Shown: positions 44,746-55,447 of the stretch, piece after piece
Layout: each line of letters starts with the position of its first letter
How positions within the stretch are numbered: the stretch's first letter is position 1
NCBI RefSeq assembly: GCF_033807715.1
Contig: NC_084599.1
Location: 434,001 to 498,000 of the forward strand
Origin: Cololabis saira
Taxonomy: Eukaryota; Chordata; Actinopteri; Beloniformes; Belonidae
Length of the DNA stretch: 64,000 nucleotides
Direction of reading: 5' to 3'
Program-made: the position numbers and the translations under genes
Notes under the pieces: model-generated
The model's database searches: none
What the model was told of the DNA's origin: nothing
What the model saw: the letters and a program-made list of their open reading frames with translations, nothing else

Positions 44746-44804
44746 TACACTCACCACTTTATGAGGTAAACCAGGTGTTTCTAATAAATTGGCTGGTGAG
44801 TGTA
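44746..44804. mobile_element. Minimal 59-bp MITE
   Basis: TACACTCACCACTTTATGAG at the left and AATTGGCTGGTGAGTGTA at the right share 10-bp perfect inverted tips. This resembles the end of a common fish hAT-like family. No duplication is clear. Confidence 0.5.
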
Positions 44805-44876
44805 TAATGTTTTACAGTGACTCTTCACAGTGTCCGTCATGATTTATATAATAACTTATTTGGATACAAATTAAAT

Positions 44877-45709
44877 TAAAGCTGCAAGCAGCGATGAACG
44901 GGCCCTCGCGCGTGCAATTTTCACCAATAAAGGTCAAGGACTCAAAACTAAGTCCGATGACACCATCCATGACTCTTTATGTCAAACCATTCAAAAAATA
45001 TGGCAGAAAATAGGAACTATCAAATATCGACCAATCAGAAGAAGGGCCGGGGCTAATTTGCACCAATTATGGTCAAGGACTCAAAACACTTTCTGATGAC
45101 ACCACCCACGAGTCTTTATGTCAAACCATTCAAAAGTTATTGCAGAAAATAGAGACTATCAAATATGGACCAATCAGAAGAAGGGGGGGCGCGCTTTTTG
45201 GCATCTAGCATCGCCACGGTAACGCTTTTGACTGAGAAAAGTAATGCCCATCGTTGCAGGATCGAGTCACACATTTTGATGTACAACACACCTGGGTGCA
45301 CGTTACGGTTCGGGTCGCAGTAATGGCCAAAGAAATGGCATAAAATTACACGATTAATTAAAAATGGCCGACTTCCTGTTCGGTTTCGGCCATGGCGCCA
45401 AGAGACTTTTCTTTAAGTTGCGACATTATACAGGTGTGTACCGATTTTCGTGCATGTACGTCAAACCGTATTGTGGGGCTTGAGGCACGAAGTTTTCTAG
45501 GGGGGGCTGTTGAGCCATTAGGCCACGCCCATTAATGCAAACCATTAAATATCAAATTTTTCGCCAGGCCTGACTTGCTTTCAAAATTTGGTGACTTTTG
45601 GGGCATGTTTAGGGGGAAAAAAGGCCCTCATTTCGTTGGAAGAAAAACAAGAAAAAAAAATTCCTACAGATACAATAGGGCCTTCGCACTGTCAGTGCTC
45701 AGGCCCTAA
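44877..45709 (+). mobile_element. R1 repeat, copy F (full length, two internal units)
   Basis: Left end TTAAAGCTGCAAGCAGCGAT, right end GCACTGTCAGTGCTCAGGCC then CTAA; 833 bp. Two copies of the internal unit have the GTCAAACCAT anchor at 44981 and 45120, exactly 139 bp apart. The right body carries AAAATGGCCGACTTCCTG and GGCGCCAAGAGACTTTTC. No flanking duplication is convincing. No transposase-like frame. Confidence 0.95.
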
Positions 45710-46938
45710 ATAGCATTCCCCTTTTGGGGATTGATAAAATATTTTTGAATTGAATTCATTTGAATTTAATTAATCTGAATGCAGTGTTACGTACTGATGC
45801 AGACCTGATCGGAGCATCACAGGGTGCAATGATTTAATGTTGACCACAGCACCATTGATCGCAGTGATGCGTTACATCACTAAGTTGAACACAAGCCGGA
45901 ATAACATCAATTTTTGAGAAAAAAAGGCAACATTAAGCTATCAAAGCTACAGTACAATTAGGAAAACTTCTTGAGAAAAATGCCCAAGTTAATTCTTATC
46001 TGATTCACTGGGGACTGCTAGATAAGTCTCACAGCAGAAGCTTAGCAGGAAAATGTACACCAAAGATTCAAAAGCCAAAAGAATAAACAGTGTTCTCCCC
46101 TGATTCATCCAAACACTCTCAGTACAGTTTGGCAGGGTAATCATGATAGAACAGAGTAAACAGGGTTGAGAATGAGCAATACTGGGCTGGCATATGGGAC
46201 ACAGATGCATCACAGAACTTCAAAGCTACTTTACAAGCCCATCTCAGCAACCATCTCCCAGAATGAGGACCAGTGACCTTCGTAATGGCAGGCATCAAAA
46301 GAAGAATCGCATTGAAGAGCTGGACAGCACCAGACCCTGACATTATTAACACCGACTTGGCTTGCTGAATATCGTTTTTACTCATGTATAAGATTAACGC
46401 GCTCATAGGATGACCCCTCTTTATGAAGAAAAAAAAGAATAATATGCATATCATATGCACCATGAATATAAGGCTCAAATTGTTGAATTTTACTGCCCAA
46501 GCTTTTTCTTTTTATTTAGTTATATTATGTGTTTGAACAAGTTGTGACTGGTTAAATGTACCGGACTGAAAGAATGGATTGTGTGTTAGCATGTTTGACA
46601 AATACTTGGCTCCCTCTTAGATCCGTCACTGGTGAGACTTGTCATACACCGCTAACGCGGCCCATTACACCGTATCATTCATCTGCACGAGCGGAGGCTG
46701 GCTTTAAACTCAGTGAAAGTGTGACGGTGTAATTTCCAGGGCTTTCAACTGTGTAATGGTACAAGTGATGGGCAGTCCTTCAACCCTAGTTTTAGTAGCG
46801 ATGTACTTGTGCACCCTTTTATCATTTTCACAGAAACACATTATTTTTACAATGTCAGCATTGTATTCCGGTCGTTTGTGCTCACCATTACATATGTGTA
46901 TGTTATTACACATAACATACACACATTGCATTGTGTAA
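45710..46938. other. Unrecognised stretch
   Basis: Begins with a GAATTGAATTC-type tail that may be a retroposon remnant (45745-45770). Otherwise about 1.2 kb with no recognised element. Confidence 0.4.
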
Positions 46939-49134
46939 TTAGGGCCCGAGCACTTACAGTGGGAAGGCCCTAGTCTTTATTTTTCCGATGAAAGGAGGGC
47001 CTTTTTGCCCCCCTAAACGTGCCTCAACACTCACCAAATTTTGCACACAAGAAAGGCCTGGCGAAAAATTTGATATTTCATGGTTTGCATTAATGGGCGT
47101 GGCAAAATGGCTCAACGGCGCCCCCTAGAACATTTTGTGCCTCAAGCCCCACGATACGGTTTTACGTACATGCACGAAAATCGGTACACACCTGTATCAT
47201 GTCGCAACTTAAAAAAAAGTCTCTTGGCGCCATGGCCGAAAACCAAAAGGAAGTCGGCCATTTTGAATAATCGTGTAATTTTGACGCGATTTAAGCCATT
47301 CCTTCGTATCGTAACGTGCACCAAGGTGTGTTACGATGGGCATTACTTTTCTCAGTCAAGCGTTACCGTGGCGACGATAGACGCGAAAAAGCGTGCCCCC
47401 CCTTTATCTGATTGGTCCATACTTTTGAATGGTTTGATATAAATTGGTGCAATTTTTATTGATTTGTCTAAAGCTTTTGACTTGGTTGATCACTATTTAC
47501 TTCTTGACAAACTTTTTGCTATTGGTCTTGATCAAAATGCTCTTCTCTGGTTTAATGCTTATCTCCATAATCGTCATCAATGTGTTGTTGTTCAGGGTCA
47601 TCAGTTTGACTTTTTAATTATTGACAAAGGTGTTCCTCAAGGCTCCACATTGGGTCCGCTTCTTTTATCTATTTTTATTAATGATTTGCCGAGTATCTGT
47701 TCTAATTGTCATACCCACTTATATGCTGACGACACTGTTATATACACCTCAAACCTTGATATATCACACATCCAGAAATCTTTACAGCTTGATTTCAATA
47801 TGGTTCAAGAGTGGTTCCGTAAGAACAAACTAATATTGAACAAAAAAAAGTCCTGTAGCTGGTTTTCAGTACACGTCACCTCCGATCCCGTTCATAGGAT
47901 TTTCATATTTATTTTTCCGATAGATCTCTTGTTGATAAAGTTGACACATTCAAATATCTTGGACTTTGGATTGACCCGGAACTTACCTTTAAACCTCACA
48001 TTGATTATACTGTTAAAAAAGCATATGACTGTCTCGCTTCACTTTACCGTTCAATCAACTGTTTCACACTTCCTGTCAGAAAAACGTTAATTTCTCAACT
48101 CAAACTACCACTTGTTGATTATGCAGATATTGTTTTATCAAAATACTCCAGATACCCATCTGTATTACTGTATTATTCAATTCATTATGTAGATTTGTGT
48201 TACGTTGTCCTTTCAGAACCCATCACTGTTTACGTTTGATTCATTGAACTGGTTGCAACCCAAATCTAGACGGCAATTTCACTGGCTTCACTTCCTTTTT
48301 AAATGTGTTTATTTTCACTATCCTCCATATTCAAAAGAACTCATGATTCTATATAACTCTCCATACTCAGACATGTGAATTTTCCTTTTTTCTTTGTTCC
48401 TAGAATTTTAAAAGAGGTTGGTAAAAGATCATTTTATATTAAAGCTCCATCAGATTGGAATAATCTTCCCCTCTTTTTGCGTTCTATTACCTCATTTCAT
48501 TGTTTTAAGTTGGCATTATATTCTCATCTTAAAACAAATTGCCTATGTTTTTAATTTATTTATGTATTTTTTTGTCCTTTTTTCTATTTATTTATTTTTT
48601 CTTTTCTCTCTGTTATGTTATATTATATATATATCTCATTGTTCCGGTTATTCAATTAGCCTACTTTGTAACTAGATTTATGTGTGTAGGGGTTCTGTGT
48701 GGGAGGGGGTGAGCAAGATGTCTGTGTTGGTTTTATGTCATGTATGTCTGTACTGTAATGTAATATATTGTAATGTTGTATGTTTTATGGGACCCCCTTG
48801 AAAATGAGATGTTACATCTCAAGGGGCTATCCTTTAATAGATTCTAAATTCTAAATTAATAAAGACTCGTGGGTGGTGTCATCTGACTCGGTATTGAGTA
48901 CTTGAACATAATTGCTGCAAATTAGCCCCGCCCCTTCATCTGATTGGTCGATATCTGATAGTTCCTACTTTCTGCCATAACTTTTGAATGGTTTGATATA
49001 GAGAGTCGTGGCTGGTTTAATCCACTAAATGTCCAGGCCTGAAGAATCTACATGCAAGTCATACAAGCTTCCACTGCAGCCTGAACGTCCACAAGGGTGC
49101 GAGGGCCCGTTCATCGCTGCTTGCAGCTTTAATT
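46939..49134 (-). mobile_element. R1 repeat, copy G (split by a LINE)
   Basis: Starts TTAGGGCCCGAGCAC and ends GCTGCTTGCAGCTTTAA, so both ends are present in inverted orientation. The flanks read TAATTA at each side, a possible but AT-rich duplication. The LINE at 47444-48858 interrupts it. Without that insertion the element is about 0.78 kb. Confidence 0.93.
47444..48858 (+). mobile_element. 5'-truncated LINE inserted in R1, with reverse transcriptase
   Basis: ATAAA flanks both sides (47439-47443 and 48859-48863). The first codons already lie within the reverse transcriptase (IGAIFIDLSKAFDLVDH, first catalytic aspartate), so the insertion is 5'-truncated. GVPQGSTLGPLLLSIFINDL and LYADDTVIYTS (catalytic ADD) follow. 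After a frameshift near 47900 comes KYLGLWIDPELTFKPHIDY. The 3' end has a small ATTCTAAA repeat instead of poly-A. Motifs suggest a CR1/L2/jockey-like clade. Confidence 0.9.
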
Positions 49135-50307
49135 ACTATTATTTTTGCTACTTAGCAATTATTTGACAACCAGATGTTGTGCCACACAGGGGGCGCTGTT
49201 TCAGGTTATTAAGAGTTATTAATAATTTTCCTTCAACAATTATTAATAATTAAAGTGTATTACTTATCAAAATGAACTATCAAAATTACTTAATCAAAAC
49301 GGGGCACCACCTGATATTATCAGGAAAATGATAACTTTAACAGCAGAATCAGTCTCAAAGTTCATTATTCTACAGAATAATGCTTGAAGGAAGGAATCCA
49401 AACACAGACAAACCAGCAAACCAGCATTTGTAACAAAATATGTGTAAAATAACCACAAACAACTTCTCTCATTTAAATGAATCAGAATTTATTTACATAG
49501 GTGTCAAGCAGGTGAAAAACGACACCTCGGATAAATTCCGATGGCTCACTACATGAACAACACCAAACACTAACTATAAAGAAAAAAAGAACAATAAATC
49601 ATGTGATGCAAATCTTCCGATCCTCCGTGTGTGTGTGTATGTGTGTGTGTGTGTGTGTGTATGTGTATGCGGGTGCGTGTGTCTCAGAACAACGCCGCGT
49701 CACGTGGGCCCGACCAAGATGGCGGCCCCCGTCACACCACGTGAAACAAAAGAGAATGGCGGACACGGTATTTAAACCACGAATAACTGCCGAAACGGCG
49801 CCACGCGGTCTAACAAAAGTGGGGAAGCCTCGTGGTCTAATTACTAACGTGTCCGTGTGTTTAGGACAGGAACAGGAAGGGAAACAAAGGACCTCAAAAA
49901 TACACACGTAGCGACCGCCGGGCGGCGGAGGCCGTCGACGCGCCACACAAGTAAACAAAGCAAAATAAACGTAAACCCAACTCAACGTTAACCGCTTAAA
50001 TAAACAAATTATTTGCCCAACACAGCCTCACGTCTCCCTGGAATCTGGATCTGGAAGGACTGCGGTGTCCTGGGGGGCTTGCGAGCTTTTCAGGTGCTGA
50101 TCCACGTTTCTGCCGGGGGTTTTCAGTCCGAGCTTTCGGTCCCTTCTCTGCTTCCAACTCTGGAATGAAAAGGACAGTTGATGTGGCGGCGCCTGGAGCC
50201 GGGCTCCTCGCCCTGGCCACGGGCCTCTCACGCTGTCTCACTGCGGTCCCCTCCGTCGGAACATGCGGCTCGTCCGTCTGGTTGCCGGGCGCGTGGGCTT
50301 AACGTGT

Positions 50308-51927
50308 CCAGGGGTCCGTTTCACAAAGCAGGTTTAGTGAAAACTCGGAGTCTGTTAACCCTGAAATGAGGGAAACTCTGAGTTTTCCGTTTCACAAAGG
50401 GAGGTAACTCAAACCAGAGAAAGAGGAGTAACTCTAGCCTGTTTCACAAAGACCGTAGTAACAGACTCTCTGAACCTAACCTGGTCGGGACCAGGTTTAT
50501 CTCAATGAACCTGGAGTTTCTCTGCGTCTCCGCCTCTTTCAGAGACACACGCACATTTGATTTCCTCATTCATTCAGTCAGCAGGCGAGTTTTGGCGAAG
50601 TTCTGCCGTCTGTCATTAAAAACAGAGTCAGTATATATATTAGAAGTCCATTGTCACGAACACGGCATGTCCTTTTGATGAAGACACAATTGATGAAGGT
50701 GCAGAATTAATGCGCAGAGAATTAAATATTCGTCGGGAGATCAGACCACGTAATACATGTACATTACAGTACATTGTCTCATTACAGGCAAAGCAATATA
50801 TGTTAATCCTTTATTTGTTATAATTTTTATGATTGAATTGTTAAATGATTTCATAATATATTCAAATTATTTGAGATTTTTTATTTGGGTTTTTCATAAA
50901 CTGTGAGCCATAATCATCAAAATTATAACAAATAAAGGCTTGAAATATCTCACTTTGCATGTAGTGGGAAATAATATTTGTTTCAACTTAAGTTGAATTT
51001 ACTACGAATGAAGTTTTGCAATATATTCAAATGTTCCGACCTCCACCTGTATATTATTACATGAATAAATAAGAGCATAATACAGTGGTCTCCAACTCCG
51101 GTCCTGGATCCACCTATCCAGCATGTTTTAGGTTTCTCCCTGCATGAACACACCTGATTCTAATCAATGGTCGTCATTAACTTGTCATCAAGGTCCGGAC
51201 AGTTCTGTTGCTGACACAGCTCCTTGTATCATGGTGTGCTGAAGCAGGGAAACATCTAAAACATGCTGGATAGGTGCTCTCCAGGACCAGGGTTGGAGAC
51301 CCCTGGCATAATATGTGTCTGTATTGGTTCAATACGGAACACAACTTTTAATTCTCAATTACGGAACAATTCCGTATTTCAAGGGACTGGTGGCAAGCCT
51401 ACATAAACCTGTTAAGCCATAGAGGGGTTCCACAGGATTGCAGGTGAATGATGTGGAGATCTGTTAAATTAATTTTATATTATATTATGTGCTACTTATG
51501 TGTTACTCTTTTTTCGAAAAACATGTTCAAATTCGCCGTATGCGCGCATTAAAATCTGAATTCCATTCGGGTGAAAAAGGACACGGCGTGAAGTATGTGG
51601 ATCTTCAGATGCAATGTTTCCTCAAAGGGATTTTGTAAATTGAAATATTAAATAAAGTTTAAAAAAAAAAAAAAAAAGTATGTCGCTCTTTTGTTGTCGC
51701 CGGTTGCCATGGTGAATCCTTGTATCAGCGCTCTACTGATGATGGCTTTTTATTTCCCTCACGCACGAACTTAACTCCAGGTGAAACTACTTAGAGTTGA
51801 GTAAATTACCTCAAATCCGCTGTTCTGGAACCGAAAACTCAGAGTTTCCGATCTCAGAGTAGATCAACTAAGAGTTCAGGATTAGACTCAGAGTTTGTTG
51901 AACCTGCTTTGTGAAACGGACCCCTGG
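50308..51927 (+). mobile_element. PIF/Harbinger element relic with transposase start
   Basis: Inverted ends CCAGGGGTCCGTTTCACAAA (continuing GCAGGTT) and AACCTGCTTTGTGAAACGGA (then CCCCTGG). Near 50668-50757 the plus strand reads CPFDEDTIDEGAELMRREL and then NIRREIRPR, matching the N-terminus of Harbinger transposases (the HARBI1-related nuclease family). The catalytic core is gone. It carries the hAT MITE at 51083-51305 and an A run at 51661-51676. The 3-bp duplication expected of the family is not clear. Confidence 0.82.
51083..51305. mobile_element. hAT MITE with 8-bp duplication
   Basis: CAGTGGTCTCCAACTCCGGT and the complement of CAGGGGTCTCCAACCCTGGT form 26-bp inverted ends. GCATAATA flanks both sides (51075-51082 and 51306-51313). 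223 bp, no coding content. The 8-bp duplication and CAGNGG tips identify a non-autonomous hAT element. Confidence 0.95.
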
Positions 51928-52436
51928 TGACTGGAGCTTTACGGCTGATTCTTGTCCGCGATGATCGGTCGTCCTCGGAACGCCACGGTTCCTGGTGCAA
52001 GAGAAGTCTCGGAGTGGAAAAAGGTTAAGGAGACAGGGAAGTCAGAGCGTGCAGCGCTATGTGCTAACAGACCTTACGCCCGGCAGTTCCTGGTCCAGGC
52101 GCGCCCCCCCTCAGCTCTGAAGAAAAATGGAGAGACGTGGTCCCCAAACGCGTTGCGAGCAGGATAGAGGTGTATCCTGCTAGCTGGGCAAGAGAAGAGA
52201 GAGCGAGGGAAGGGAGGAGAAGACTTTTGGTTCACCGGGATGCGGTGACGTCATCAGCGCCTGGCCAGTGATTGGACGTGCGGCGCTTCAGGCGCCACCT
52301 TCTGTTCACACCTCCTGGACTACAAAGCCGAGGAGTTTTGTAGCCTTTACAAAGCGGCCATTTTAGATGATCACGAATGTTCATAAGAGTTCAGAGTTCA
52401 CGTGATCACATGACGGTGGCCCAACACAGATCACTA

Positions 52437-52846
52437 TCATCTTAAAATTAGCATCAAAACTTCCTCTCATTGTTTCTTCTCTGTTCCTGTTTTGATAATT
52501 TCATTGGCAGAATTGATAAACATAAAAACAAGGTGATTCTCTGTTCTGCATATACCCAAAAACCTCTCCAGATAATTGAAAAAACTGGTTATAACAACCA
52601 TCAGCCACCTCATCAGGCTGTATGTCAGAACAGATTCAGTTATCACTGAAATTCACTGAAGACAATGTAGGAGATCTTGAGTGCAGACACAGCTACATTG
52701 GGATGAGAGCCAAAGTGCAACTGGTTGTCAGTTATGAAATTATTATGTTGACGATCAGGCCCGTTATTGTCAATATAGTATTAAATAGAAGGTAAAAGTT
52801 CAGCCCTTCCAACCTTTAGCTTTTATTAATGTGTTTTGTTTAAATG
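52437..52846. other. No recognisable feature
   Basis: AT-rich sequence between the LTR-like element and the possible exon; no repeat recognised. Confidence 0.4.
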
Positions 52847-52974
52847 AGGCCCACACTCCACAGCGCTTAAATGGGCTGTAGCTGCAGTTGAAGGGAACCC
52901 TGCTCTTGCCATCGACTACTGTCAAAAGTTAAACCTACTAGCTCGTGAAATAGGAAATAACCCTGACCTGAAAG
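52847..52974 (+). other. Possible coding exon, unrecognised
   Basis: After an AG at 52845-52846 a frame runs GPHSTALKWAVAAVEGNPAL then AIDYCQKLNLLAREIGNNPD and LKG, followed directly by GTATGT, a splice donor. The composition is more protein-like (varied, amphipathic helices) than other short frames in the window. I do not recognise the family. It may belong to a host gene or to another transposon. A (TG)n run starts within the would-be intron. Confidence 0.3.
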
Positions 52975-53189
52975 GTATGTGTGTGTGTGTGTGTGTGCGT
53001 GTGTGTGACATGCGCGTGCATGTATGTCAAACTAAAAACAAAAACCGGCTCTGTTCCCCACATCAACAACAGTACATGTCCACTCACCTGCTGGCAACGG
53101 CCAGCAAGGTCGTTGGCCGGCACAGCCGAAGCGCTGGTTAGGTTCAGTTCAGGTGCGGGTATCCCTTTTTATTACGTTTTCAGTTTTAT
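52975..53189. repeat. (GT)n run and flank
   Basis: A (GT)n run at about 52977-53008, then unassigned sequence. Confidence 0.7.
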
Positions 53190-53529
53190 GCTTTTTTTCT
53201 TACCGTAGGTGTTTTTATGTTTTTATATGTCCATATCTATGTCGCTGCACGTCTCCGACGCTGCACGGGTCTCAGTCAATAACATTCCACAATACACGAA
53301 GCTCCGCTCCTCTCAACGCGTTCACAATTATAAGCTACCGAGAGACAGCGCTATCCCATGCAACCCATCTCCTGACGCTCCGGTTGACACGGCCATCGAA
53401 TCCATTCTCACCCACTCCATCATCACCTGGTTCCCCGCTACAGCAGCAGGTGTACACTGTTACCACCATGACAAATTCCTATGTGTTTAACACAAATGGC
53501 AAATAAAAGCAATCTGAATTTGAATTTGA
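53190..53529 (+). repeat. Probable LINE 3' end
   Basis: Ends GCAAATAAAAGCAATCTGAA then TTTGAATTTGAG, a polyadenylation signal followed by a (TTTGAA)-type tail, as in many fish LINEs. The body before it has no recognised frame. Confidence 0.5.
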
Positions 53530-53744
53530 GTATTGGCCTCCGTATGTACCGTAACTTTACCGACTCCCGCACCACATATCACACAAACATGCCAGCCGCC
53601 ATCCGGTTCAAATAATGATCCTCCCCTTCGTCGCCGTGCGATGACGTATAGATACAGTGCCAAGATAATAACTGAAAATAAACAAACAGTGTATGCAGGG
53701 TGTGTGAAGAAAGGTGTGAGTCTATAATGCCCAATATCCTAACA
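53530..53744 (-). mobile_element. 3' LTR fragment of the Ty3/gypsy element
   Basis: On the minus strand a purine tract TATAGGGGGAGA directly precedes TGTTAGGATATTGGGC, the usual polypurine tract and LTR start. The LTR is cut off at about 53530 by the LINE tail. Confidence 0.6.
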
Positions 53745-53837
53745 TCTCCCCCTATAAAAAAGAAAAAACCTTTTTTTTTCTTTCACTTCGCAACTACACT
53801 AGCTCTTTCTAGCCCCACTACCCAACCTAACAACTCC

Positions 53838-55447
53838 TCACTCCGCTGCCCTAGAAAGCGTGTCTGCAATGACATTATCCTTCCATGCCACATGCTGTAT
53901 AGCTAGGTTGTATTGCTGCAGAACCAGACTCCAGCGGAAAAGCCTCTGGTTCTTTGTTTTGAACTTCTCAATGAACACCAACGGATTGTGATCAGTGTAG
54001 ACCACAACCTCACCGCAGCCGTTGTTCACATGAATTTCAAAATGCTGCAACCCTAACACCAAGGCTAACCCTTCCTTCTCTATGGTGGAGTAACACTTTT
54101 GGTGGCGATTTTTCTTGGAGTAATAAGCCACTGGCATATCCATCCCACTACTGTCCTCCTGCATGAGCACTCCACCAATTCCCACATCACACGCATCTAC
54201 TGCCAATTTGAATGGTTTCCCAAAATCGGGAGCATGTAACACAGGCTGACAGGTTAAAATGGCCTTCAGTTGCTCAAACGCTCTCTGACACTGCTCACTC
54301 CACACATATTTTACAGTTTTCTTCAAGAGATTTGTAAGTGGTTCTGTTATTGCAGCAAAATTACGGACAAAATTCCGGTAGAATCCACACATTCCTACCA
54401 CCCTCATCGTCTGGGGCACCGGAAGTCCATCGATGGCTTGTACCTTGGCAGCACGAGGACGGACCTGCCCACGTCCCACTATGTGCCCCAAATACGTCAC
54501 CTGGGCCTTGCCAATCTCACTTTTTGCCAAGTTAATGACTAGGTTGACTTCAGCCAGTCGCACAAATAACTCTTTTATCTGGGCTATGTGTTCTTCCCAA
54601 GTATCATGGTACAGAACCACATCATCAATGTAGGTCACACAGTTTGTCAATCCTCGAGTGACTTGACTCATCAACCGCTGGAAACATGCAGGGGCATTTC
54701 TCAAACCAAATGGAAGGACCCGGAACTGGTACAGGCCCTCCGGAGTAATGAAAATGAAATCTCCCTTGCCCATTCCGACAGCGGCACTTGCCAGTACCCT
54801 TTCAATAAGTCAAATTTGGACACATATTTGGCGGACCCGATCCTATCAATATAGTCTTCAATCCGGGGAATACGATAAGAATCTGCTTTCGTCACTGGAT
54901 TCACTTTTCGATAATCCACACACATTCTAGTACTCCCATCTGGTTTAGGGACCAGTGCAATAGGAGAGCTCCAGTCACTACTGCTAAGTTCAATAATACC
55001 ATGCTCTAGCATGTATGGTATTTCGTCCCTAACAATAACCATTTTCAAAGGATTTAACCTATATGGGTGTTGCTTAATAGGCCTTGCTTCCTCGACTAGT
55101 TCTATATCATGGGTATATGCAGAGGTGAAACCAGGAGTATCTGCAAACACAGACGGAAACTGCTGGACCAAAGCATGCACTTCATCACCTTGACTCGGCA
55201 GCAGATGTTCTACCAGCTGCCCCCACTTGGCAATCACCTCGCTATTTGCCAAGCGAACGGCCACTGGCTCCAACCTCCCTGTGCCATTGTCCTCGGCATC
55301 ACTCTCGTCTGGAGTTAAGGATTCTGTGGTAAGAACTACCACTGGCTTCTCCCCCCTTCCATTATGATTGCGCCATCGATCTCCGGCCAGGGGCTCCTTA
55401 CCCCAAGGGATGGCTTTACAACATCTCACTTCCGGAGAAGGAGGCAA
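53838..55447 (-). pseudogene. Ty3/gypsy reverse transcriptase and RNase H, no downstream integrase
   Basis: Read on the minus strand: VFADTPGFTSAYTHDIEL, PYRLNPLK, LVPKPDGSTRMCVDYRKVNP and KFDLLKGYWQVPLSE (first catalytic D), then a frameshift near 54760 and LPFGLRNAPACFQRLM, CVTYIDDVVLYHDTW (catalytic YIDD). RNase H follows: LAVDACDVGIGGVLMQED, EKEGLALVLG and VVVYTDHNPLVF, ending VIADTLSRAAE and a stop at 53838. Only about 90 bp separate that stop from the polypurine tract, so no integrase follows RNase H. In Gmr1-like Ty3/gypsy elements of deuterostomes the integrase lies upstream of RT, which would fit. The upstream part is cut off at about 55447. Confidence 0.88.

Larger units (their letters stand above)
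49175..52436 (-). mobile_element. Large solo LTR-like element, family L, copy 3 (with nested elements)
   Basis: In plus-strand order it starts TGTTGTGCC and ends GGCCCAACA, with CAGA on both sides (49171-49174 and 52437-52440). It contains a (GT)n run (about 49627-49666), GTGGGCCCGACCAAGATGGC and a block shared with 15950-16220. Subtracting the Harbinger element leaves about 1.64 kb. It shares ends and interior with copies at 6886, 21740 and 63140, but its target duplication differs, so it is an independent insertion. Confidence 0.75.
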
